DNA of 48,271 nucleotides. It comes from Candidatus Saccharimonadota bacterium. Lineage in GTDB: Bacteria > Patescibacteriota > Saccharimonadia > Saccharimonadales > UBA4665. The position numbers and the translations under genes were made by a program. The stretch covers positions 1 through 48,271 of the forward strand of contig JAQBRT010000003.1 in assembly GCA_028286345.1 (NCBI GenBank), read 5' to 3'. Shown here one piece after another: positions 41,548 to 48,271 of this stretch; the first letter of the stretch is position 1; every line of letters starts with the position of its first letter. The notes beneath the pieces were generated by a model that was given only the letters and a program-made list of their open reading frames with translations, was not told the origin of the DNA and did no database searches.

Positions 41548-41573
41548 TAGGGGTTTGTAAGTATATTTCATGG

Positions 41574-44500
41574 TTATTGGCCTTTCGCCAGGAAGCTTAG
41601 GTTGCTGACATAAACTGGCTGGGCAGCACCACCACCGCTAGCGACGGCGGTTACATCAATCTTGAACAGGATTATATCGTTGGCAACGAGGCTACAGTTG
41701 TTAGTGATGTTTAGCGCCGCCCAGGTGTTGGCTGCCACACTACCACCGCTAAGTGAAGCCGTACTACCACACTGCGTACCACTGGCGTTGTACATACTAA
41801 AGGCTACGTCGTCACCGGTTGTGGCCGTGCGACGGGCGTTCAATGAAACGTTGCCCGAAATACTCTTGTAGGTAGCTGGCAGCTGGTAACGTATGTAGAT
41901 GCTATACGACTGGTTCGTTGGCTGGATAGTGCTCCAGTTGTAGTAGTTGTAGAAGTCGCCGGAGGTTGAACAGACACCTGAGTTAATAGCCGAGCCGCCT
42001 GTGAAGGCGCCGACATTAGCACAGAGGTCAGAGGTCAGTGAACCAATGCCGCTACCGTTCAAAACGGCACCGGTGTATTCAGGGACTAGGTTGACGGATA
42101 CGTCAGGTGATGCACCACAGTAGCCCCAGCCAGTAGCTTCGTAACACTGCATCTTGCCAAGTGTAGTGTCGTAGTACATTGAGCCTAGTAGCGCGCTGTT
42201 TGGCGTGCTACTAGTGGTTGGCCGGCCGGCAAACGTATCAAGCGTCAGGAGTGAGAGGCCCTGGCCGGCAGCACCACCGAGTTTTACTTGTGAAACGGTC
42301 AGGGTGTTCGTGGCGGTTTGGGCGATGATTGAAACGTTGTCGACGTAGAGCGTTGTGCCGGTGGTTCCAACTTCGTAGATGGCCAGTGATGGTGACGTGA
42401 ACGTGTTGGTGCTACCAGTTGTAAAGGTACAGCTAAACTTCTGGAATGTAGTGGTTATTGTCAGGCTGGTACAGCCGTTAACGGCACCCGTACCGGCATC
42501 GACACTCGTGCTGTTGAAGAGGATGGCGGCGGCATAGTCGGAAGCGCTACCAGCGGCGGCCTTGGCCGTAAAGCTAATCAGGTAGGTGGTACTGGCAGCT
42601 AGGGCGCTGGTGGTGCCCTTAAGGCCGGAGCTGGCACCGCTGAGGGTAGCCTTACCACCGGCTACACCGCTGATGAATTCATTGGCCGCGTTAGCGAGGT
42701 TAGCAGTAGCGGCGCCGTAAGCACTCCAGCCAGTCAAACTTTCGATACCGCCGTTGGTCATCAAGTTAGTGCCGCTGTTGCTGTTAGTGGTGTTAACCGT
42801 AAACAGCCCGGCGCCAACGCTGTTCTGAATAGTGAAGGCGCTGCTGGTGTCGGTGGTCGCTTTGTTGGCGAGGCCCAGTGAGTCGTATGTAGTCTTGGTG
42901 TTGATACCTTGCAGGATCAGGGTGCTTCCAGTAGTCGTACCGCCGATGGTGGTGTTAGTAACAGAGGCGGCCGTTGAGTTATTGCCAATGCCGATCGTCT
43001 GTGTAACGGCGTTGGCGGTGCTGCCAATCTGAATAGTCTTGGAGTTGTTGCTAGTACCGATGTTGATCGTTCCGGAAGCACCAGTGTCCAGGGCGGCTGT
43101 AGAAGCAGCACCGGCAGTCAGGCTGGCACCAGCCGTACTGGTAGCAACCAGGCCGTTACTGCCGGCGGTCAGGTTCAAGCCAGTCGAGCCGGTGTTGTTA
43201 CCGATAGAAATTGAACGGGCGGTGCTAGTTGAACCGATACCTATGGCTGTGGCAGTTGCACCAATCGTGACCGTACCAGCGCCAGTTGTGTCGAGCAGCG
43301 CGGTGGCTGTGCCGGTAGCTTTGAGGCTCAAGTTGTTGGTGGCACCACCGGCCTGGACAGTGACATCGGCGTTGCCGGTGACGGTCTGGCCAACGATCAA
43401 GTTACCATTGTTATCAACCTGGAAAGCGCCGTTAGTACCGGCACCGGCACCAACAGATAGCAAGCCAGCTGGCGCGGTAACACCGATACCAACATTACCG
43501 CCGCGGAAAATACCACTGTAGAAGTTAGTGATGGCACCAGTGGTGACCGGAACATCGACATAGACACCATAGCCTGTGGTGATAGCACCAGTAGCGTTGG
43601 TGTTCTGGAGCTTGGTGTAGAGGCCGTAGGCGGTGGTGATAACGCCGTTACCGCTCTTGATGACGCCGGCGTTGACGCCATAAGCCGTACCGATAGTACC
43701 GACGTTGCTGTTAGTGACCGTGAAGTTGCCACCGTAGGCGTTGGTAACAGCATCTGTGGCCTGGGTACTGTTGTGAGTGACTCCGCCTTGCAAACCGTAA
43801 ATGGCTGAGGCAGTCTTGCTGGCGGTACCACTGGCAAAGACAGCTGAGAAGTTACCACCAAACAGTGAGCCGGTGTAGTTAACGCCTGAGCCACCAGCCG
43901 TAATACCACCCTGGATGCCATTAAAGGTGTTGGCGTTATCGGCAGCATCAGTGAGAGTACTGCCAACCTTTAGGGCGTTGCCGCCAGCGGCGCTGGTTGG
44001 GGTACTGGCGATTTCGACAGTGTTGGTGGCTGTTACCGTGTTGGTGCCGATGACAACATTGCCTCCGCCGCCTTGGATCTTCACGGCACCCTTAGTACCG
44101 GCACCGCCACCTGAAGCACCACCGTCGATTGTGGTATCGCCGCCGTTTTGGCCACTGCCAGTACCAGCTCCAGCAGTCAGCGACAAGTTACCGCCAACCG
44201 CACCGGTACTGCCGCCAGCACCAGCGGAGATAGAAACGTTACGGCCAGCGGTCGCGCCAGTGCTCTGGGCAACGCTGATAGTTGCGTTTGCACTGTTAGC
44301 GAACTGCAGCTGGTTAACGCTCAGGACTGTACCGCTGACATCAAGCCCTGTGGTGGTTGAGCTGGAGGTAAAGTAGCCGGTGCCAAAACGGGCGCCGCTA
44401 GTGCCAACATCTACAACGCTGCTGGCGTTTAGCCGCTGGTTGAGGAACAGTGCGCCAGTAGAGTCAAAGTAGGCTTGCAGGTTTTGGGTGGTGCCGGAGT

Positions 44501-47500
44501 TATAGACTTCAAGGGTGTTCGCTGCCGAGGCTACGTTTGCGCCCTTAACTGTCAGCGAGACGATAGCGGCTGCGGTTGGCATGATGATGTTGTCGGAGGT
44601 TGCGGCTGGCGTGTTGCGGATGAACTGGCCGGCACCATCGCTGCCTTGGATTGCTGCACCGACATAGGCTGTACCGTTACTGCGCAGGACAAAGCCAGTG
44701 GTGTTGGCGCTACCGTTGTACAAGAAGCCGGCAGCACCGCTAACTGTGCCAGCGGTGTTACTGATGTTACCGCCAAACTGGGCAGTACTACTTGCAGTTA
44801 GTGCGCCGGTATTGGTGACCTTAAAGACGCTGGCTGGAACAGCGCCAACCTGTAAGTTCAGAAGGTCAGCCGTGCTCGTGCCGGCACCAATCCCAAGCCA
44901 GGTGCCGTTTGCGCTACCGCCGCTAAGTGCCGCGCCAAATTGGACCAATGGCTGGGTAGTGCTAGAGCTTGGCACGCCGCTGACTTTAAGCTGGGTGCCT
45001 GTCGAGCCATTGCCAGTCAGGAATAGGCTACCGGAACTGCTGTAGTTACCAGAACTATCAATTATCAATTGGCCAGTGACGCCATGTGTTAAGCTGCCGA
45101 CTTCAACAACGTTACCGCTGTTGTCGACAGTAAACTTGTTGTAGCTGGATGTGCCGATAGCCAAACTGTCGCCCTTGATTGAGGCTGCGGTCTGAATGCG
45201 GCTGGTACCAGTCTGAATAATGTCACCAAAGCCGCCAGCGATGCTACCACCGACCAAAGCACCAACCTGGGTTAAGTTGCTGTAGTTAACGGTTGAATCG
45301 ACAGCAAAGTTCTGGAGCTTGCCGGTGCCGCTGATCAGCTGGTTGCCGTTGTAGTTCAGGATATCGTTGTAGCCGGTGCCGAAGTACAGGCCACGGAATG
45401 TGTTGCCCGTAATTGGTGCACTGGCAATGCTATTAAAGTTGAGGGCATTAGTGATGTTTGTACCACTAGCATTAGTAACACCAGCAAGGTTGTAGGTTGA
45501 GGCACTAATGGTCGATGTGCCACCACCAGCATTCTTGTTGTTGATGATAAAGCTAGCAACATCGGCGTTACTGCTACCGTTATACGTGAAAGTTGCGCGG
45601 CCGCCGGAATCAACTACCAGGTATTCTGGGTTAGCGCCGCCGGTTGTACCAACAGTTAGGGTTGTCGTAGTACTAACATCGCCGGTTGCATTAACCTGGA
45701 ACTGGTTGCTGCTACCAACCTTGAGCACACCGGTAGAGCCAGTTATGACAACTGGCCCGGCTGCCGACAAGCTATTCGTGGTGTTGGTCAGGTCGAGCTT
45801 GCCGGCAATAGTAGTAGTACCCGTACCGTTGACGTTCAAGACACCGGCGGTGCTGATCTGGCTGGCGGTAACATCGAAGTACTTAGTTGTACCAGGCGTA
45901 CCGTTACCGTTGGCAACAGTAAACAGGCTGGCACCAAGTGGCGTCGCGTTATCGTAAATTTTGAGGCCGCCGTAGGTGCTGCTCAGCGTGATCTGTGGGG
46001 CAGACGTGCCTGAGTTGTCGTAGGCATTTTGTAAAGTAACAAAGCCTGATGGGCTGGAACAGGTACCACCGGTAGCGGCAATACCGCCGGCATAGTTAGC
46101 GCCAGTTAGGATTTGGCCAGAGCTACAAGTATATGTACCGCCAGTGGTAGCCCCAACAGCAAAGCCTTGGGCTGTGCTTACCAAACCAGTGCTGTCGACC
46201 TTGAGCTTATAAGTGCCGTTAACCTGGAAGTTCAGGAAGTCGGCAGTAGCACCAGTTGTCTGGTTAACACCAAGGTATGTACCGCTGGCAGAGCCACTGG
46301 CAATGGCATTTGGACCAAAGCGGACAAGTGAGCTGGTGCTGGTTGCACCTGGAGTGTTATCGAAGATGTTGCTGGCACCCTTAACAAGAATACCGCCAGC
46401 GCTCTGCAATGTGGTGACACCAGAGTTGGTTGAACCAATGTTGACTGTCTGGGTAGCAGCACCTGTACCAATGCTAATCGTGCGAGCAAAGGCATCTGTA
46501 CCAATGCCCAAGGCACCGGTACCACCGTTAATACTGACAGCAGTGCTGTTAGTTGAGTTACCGATCGTCACGCTGTTGGCGTTGGTGCTACCAATCTGAA
46601 TGGAGTTGGCACCACCGGTGTCGAGCGTCAAAGTGTTTGCCCCATTTGACTGCACTGCCAACGTGCCAGCACTGGTTGGCTTGATGGTATTGCCAACAGT
46701 AATATCTGCACCTGTGACGGTCAAGGTGCGGCTAGTAGTACCGCCGGCCAGCGTGAAGCCATCGGCAGCAGATGCGACCGTAATGCCGTTGTAGGTGCCA
46801 GCCGTAACGGCGCCGGTGGTAGCAACGTTAAAATTGCTTGAAGTGACTTGCAGTGTGTGGGTTGCACCAGCACTAATTGAGCTATTAGCACCACTGAGTA
46901 GGCTGAAGGCACCGGCGCTGGAGTTACCAATGGTGGTGCTAGACGTACTTGAACCACCGTTAATTGTGGTTGGGCCAGCGATGGTTACCGAGCTGCCACC
47001 TTGCAAAGCTAGTGTGCTGCTAGTGTTGGTTGAACCGATGGTTACAGTTTGGGCGGCTGCACCAGTAGCAAACTGGATAGCGTGGGCAGTGCCACCGTTA
47101 AACAAAGCTGTGGTGTTGCCACCGTTATTTTCGAGGCTAAAGCCAGTCGTTGCCGTGTTACCAATGCTGACCGTGCCGGTGCTGGTACCGCCGTTAATAC
47201 TGGTATTGAAGTTACTGGAGTCGTTGATCGAAGCTGCGGCGCCGGTGATAGTCAAACCAAGCTGGCCAGTGAGCAGTTGCTGTGAAGTAAAGGAGCCGTA
47301 GTTGGTTGTTGGGTTGCCACCCTTACCAATATTAACGCCACTGGCATTGGTGCGGCCGAGCTCAACGGTGCTTGGGCCGCCGGCGTCGAGCGTCAAAGTG
47401 TTGGTGCCATTTGATTGGACAGTCAAGGCGCCAGTGCTGGTTGGCTTGATAGTGCTGCCAATAGTGATATCTGCACCTGTGACGGTCAAGGTGCGGCTAG

Positions 47501-48271
47501 CCGTGCCGCCGGCCAGAGTAAAGCCATCTGCGGCTGATGCCACCGTTATGCCGTTGTAGGTACCAGCCGTAACGGCGCCAGTTGTAGCGACGTTGAAGTT
47601 GCTAGAAGTAACTTGCAATGTGTGAGTTGCGCCAGCGCTGATGGCGCTGTTTGCACCGCTAAGCAAGCTGAAAGCGCCGGCTGAAGTGTTGCCAATAGTT
47701 GTGCTAGCCGTGCTTGAACCGCCGTTAATTGTGGTTGGGCCAGCGATGGTTACCGAGCTACCCCCCTGAAGTGCCAAGGTGCTATTAACGTTGTTGGAGC
47801 CGATAGTAACAGCTTGGGTAGCTGCACCAGTTGCAAATTGGAGGGTATGGGCCGAGGCACTGTTAAACAGTGTGGCAGTAGTGCCGGCCTCGACCGTAAA
47901 GCCAGTGTTGCTAGTGCTACCGATGCTGACTGTGCCAGTGCTTGTACCAGTGTTTATGCTGGTGTTGAAGTTGGAGTTGTCGTTGAGTGAAACGGCGGCT
48001 CCAGCTGAGGTAATGCCGGTTGAGGTCAACTTGCCGGTGCCGTCGATGCTTGCCACTACTGCACCAGTTGCATTGTTCTGGAACTGGGCAATGTCCTGGC
48101 CAGATGCGCCACGGATCTGGGCAGCAACGTTACTTGATGCAAAGACATTAAAGTTACCGGTCTGGGCAGCTGTCTGGTTGCGGATGAAGTTAGTGGTGTC
48201 ATTAGTTTGGGCGTATATGTTGGTACAGCCAGCGAGTAGGCCACTGCCGTTCTGACAGACTAGTGTTGTGC
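41574..48271 (-). CDS. Giant fibre-like surface protein (partial; N-terminus outside window)
   Basis: The frame stays open from the stop at 41574 to the right edge, 2232 codons, so the true start is beyond the window; the GTG at 48056 is internal, since the frame continues upstream with NATGAVVAS. Composition is dominated by Gly, Ser, Thr, Ala and Asn in short strand-forming units such as TVTIGSTN and ATQAVTIG, like phage tail-fibre or beta-helix stalks. It includes a 255-aa tandem duplication. Near the C-terminus lie a carbohydrate-binding-module-like jelly roll (NLMTNGGIESLTGW, about 42290-42770), a SMYYDTTLGKMQCYEATGWGYCG knob motif and a final beta-sandwich ending FLAKGQ. It has very few charged residues. 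Probable extracellular adhesin or stalk; partner unknown. Confidence 0.85.
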   Translation of the reverse strand, partial: TTLVCQNGSGLLAGCTNIYAQTNDTTNFIRNQTAAQTGNFNVFASSNVAAQIRGASGQDIAQFQNNATGAVVASIDGTGKLTSTGITSAGAAVSLNDNSNFNTSINTGTSTGTVSIGSTSNTGFTVEAGTTATLFNSASAHTLQFATGAATQAVTIGSNNVNSTLALQGGSSVTIAGPTTINGGSSTASTTIGNTSAGAFSLLSGANSAISAGATHTLQVTSSNFNVATTGAVTAGTYNGITVASAADGFTLAGGTASRTLTVTGADITIGSTIKPTSTGALTVQSNGTNTLTLDAGGPSTVELGRTNASGVNIGKGGNPTTNYGSFTSQQLLTGQLGLTITGAAASINDSSNFNTSINGGTSTGTVSIGNTATTGFSLENNGGNTTALFNGGTAHAIQFATGAAAQTVTIGSTNTSSTLALQGGSSVTIAGPTTINGGSSTSSTTIGNSSAGAFSLLSGANSSISAGATHTLQVTSSNFNVATTGAVTAGTYNGITVASAADGFTLAGGTTSRTLTVTGADITVGNTIKPTSAGTLAVQSNGANTLTLDTGGANSIQIGSTNANSVTIGNSTNSTAVSINGGTGALGIGTDAFARTISIGTGAATQTVNIGSTNSGVTTLQSAGGILVKGASNIFDNTPGATSTSSLVRFGPNAIASGSASGTYLGVNQTTGATADFLNFQVNGTYKLKVDSTGLVSTAQGFAVGATTGGTYTCSSGQILTGANYAGGIAATGGTCSSPSGFVTLQNAYDNSGTSAPQITLSSTYGGLKIYDNATPLGASLFTVANGNGTPGTTKYFDVTASQISTAGVLNVNGTGTTTIAGKLDLTNTTNSLSAAGPVVITGSTGVLKVGSSNQFQVNATGDVSTTTTLTVGTTGGANPEYLVVDSGGRATFTYNGSSNADVASFIINNKNAGGGTSTISASTYNLAGVTNASGTNITNALNFNSIASAPITGNTFRGLYFGTGYNDILNYNGNQLISGTGKLQNFAVDSTVNYSNLTQVGALVGGSIAGGFGDIIQTGTSRIQTAASIKGDSLAIGTSSYNKFTVDNSGNVVEVGSLTHGVTGQLIIDSSGNYSSSGSLFLTGNGSTGTQLKVSGVPSSSTTQPLVQFGAALSGGSANGTWLGIGAGTSTADLLNLQVGAVPASVFKVTNTGALTASSTAQFGGNISNTAGTVSGAAGFLYNGSANTTGFVLRSNGTAYVGAAIQGSDGAGQFIRNTPAATSDNIIMPTAAAIVSLTVKGANVASAANTLEVYNSGTTQNLQAYFDSTGALFLNQRLNASSVVDVGTSGARFGTGYFTSSSTTTGLDVSGTVLSVNQLQFANSANATISVAQSTGATAGRNVSISAGAGGSTGAVGGNLSLTAGAGTGSGQNGGDTTIDGGASGGGAGTKGAVKIQGGGGNVVIGTNTVTATNTVEIASTPTSAAGGNALKVGSTLTDAADNANTFNGIQGGITAGGSGVNYTGSLFGGNFSAVFASGTASKTASAIYGLQGGVTHNSTQATDAVTNAYGGNFTVTNSNVGTIGTAYGVNAGVIKSGNGVITTAYGLYTKLQNTNATGAITTGYGVYVDVPVTTGAITNFYSGIFRGGNVGIGVTAPAGLLSVGAGAGTNGAFQVDNNGNLIVGQTVTGNADVTVQAGGATNNLSLKATGTATALLDTTGAGTVTIGATATAIGIGSTSTARSISIGNNTGSTGLNLTAGSNGLVATSTAGASLTAGAASTAALDTGASGTINIGTSNNSKTIQIGSTANAVTQTIGIGNNSTAASVTNTTIGGTTTGSTLILQGINTKTTYDSLGLANKATTDTSSAFTIQNSVGAGLFTVNTTNSNSGTNLMTNGGIESLTGWSAYGAATANLANAANEFISGVAGGKATLSGASSGLKGTTSALAASTTYLISFTAKAAAGSASDYAAAILFNSTSVDAGTGAVNGCTSLTITTTFQKFSCTFTTGSTNTFTSPSLAIYEVGTTGTTLYVDNVSIIAQTATNTLTVSQVKLGGAAGQGLSLLTLDTFAGRPTTSSTPNSALLGSMYYDTTLGKMQCYEATGWGYCGASPDVSVNLVPEYTGAVLNGSGIGSLTSDLCANVGAFTGGSAINSGVCSTSGDFYNYYNWSTIQPTNQSYSIYIRYQLPATYKSISGNVSLNARRTATTGDDVAFSMYNASGTQCGSTASLSGGSVAANTWAALNITNNCSLVANDIILFKIDVTAVASGGGAAQPVYVSNLSFLAKGQ
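46535..48050 (-). repeat. Tandem 765-bp in-frame duplication in the fibre gene
   Basis: The DNA at roughly 46535-47285 and 47300-48050 aligns with a constant offset of 765 bp, checked at two places (46785/47550 and 46959/47724). The protein units share long identical stretches such as GGSSVTIAGPTTINGGSS and VTAGTYNGITVASAADGF. The period is 255 codons, so it preserves the frame. Confidence 0.85.

Larger units (their letters stand above)
41206..41573. other. Gap between two giant surface genes: terminator, small ORF, hairpin
   Basis: The only gap over 300 nt in the window. In minus-strand order it holds a strong hairpin (41514-41547) after the fibre gene, a 40-codon ORF (41343-41465), an intrinsic terminator (41279-41310) and then the upstream region of the Kelch gene. 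No tRNA-like fold was seen. Confidence 0.8.

Noticed and set aside
41574-48056. Start of the fibre gene at GTG 48056
   Set aside because: The frame stays open upstream to the window edge with the same composition, so the GTG is internal.
42832-48255. Long plus-strand frames opposite the fibre gene (for example 46795-47301 and 47779-48255)
   Set aside because: They are mirror images of a low-complexity GC-rich gene, have no ribosome site or promoter, and their products are Val/Leu/Pro repeats. The minus-strand frame is continuous across all of them.
1-48271. tRNA, rRNA, tmRNA or transposase genes
   Set aside because: Coding density leaves few gaps of tRNA size, and none inspected folded into a cloverleaf; no transposase or terminal repeats were seen.

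Overview
The window looks like a chromosomal segment of a host-associated, reduced-genome bacterium of the Patescibacteria/CPR type, most likely Candidatus Saccharibacteria (TM7). The reasons are: a compact layout with gaps mostly under 100 nt, truncated forms of housekeeping enzymes (a ProRS without the insertion domain, a short EF-Ts, a SecA without its zinc tail), many short hypotheticals of no family I recognise, and very large Ser/Thr/Gly/Ala-rich surface proteins. The genetic code appears standard: both RF1 and RF2 are encoded and msrA ends in TGA. This argues against the UGA=Gly lineages Gracilibacteria and Absconditabacteria. The lineage call is inference from gene content; there is no rRNA in the window.

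Layout. 1-679: start of a secreted protein with tandem Ig-like repeats, cut by the window edge. 777-6280: secA, an M16 peptidase and prfB as a minus-strand run behind a consensus secA promoter, plus the hibernation factor raiA. 6362-13201: serS, an orphan Cas4/RecB-like nuclease, a two-gene membrane/pilin-like unit, a TrmA-family RNA methyltransferase and a membrane-tethered S1C protease. 13257-17013: a HAD phosphatase and msrA sharing a 35-bp divergent promoter region, a DUF427 protein, a zincin and two unknown proteins. 17014-25297: translation and elongation genes (lysS, greA, proS, frr, tsf, rpsB) interleaved with the membrane proteases RseP and CPBP and unknowns. 25415-28979: an unknown protein, ribosomal protein bL31, a ribbon-helix-helix regulator with a visible operator, then prfA-prmC.

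29066-48271 is an envelope block: HtrA, a polytopic membrane protein, an LCP-family cell-wall ligase, signal peptidase I, convergent parB/parA, a single-pass membrane protein, an 18-motif Kelch protein of 1648 aa, a 40-aa small ORF with its own terminator, and a fibre-like surface protein of more than 2200 aa whose 5' end lies outside the window. The last membrane protein and the Kelch protein appear to share a cytoplasmic N-terminal motif and anchor architecture.

The most pervasive unexpected signal is regulatory. For at least fourteen genes a good -10 hexamer lies only 6-10 nt from the start codon, often with an extended TGn element. That predicts leaderless or near-leaderless mRNAs next to genes with normal Shine-Dalgarno leaders. 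No tRNA, rRNA, insertion sequence, prophage or CRISPR array was seen. Coding is dense, and the only gap over 300 nt is 41206-41573, which is described below.
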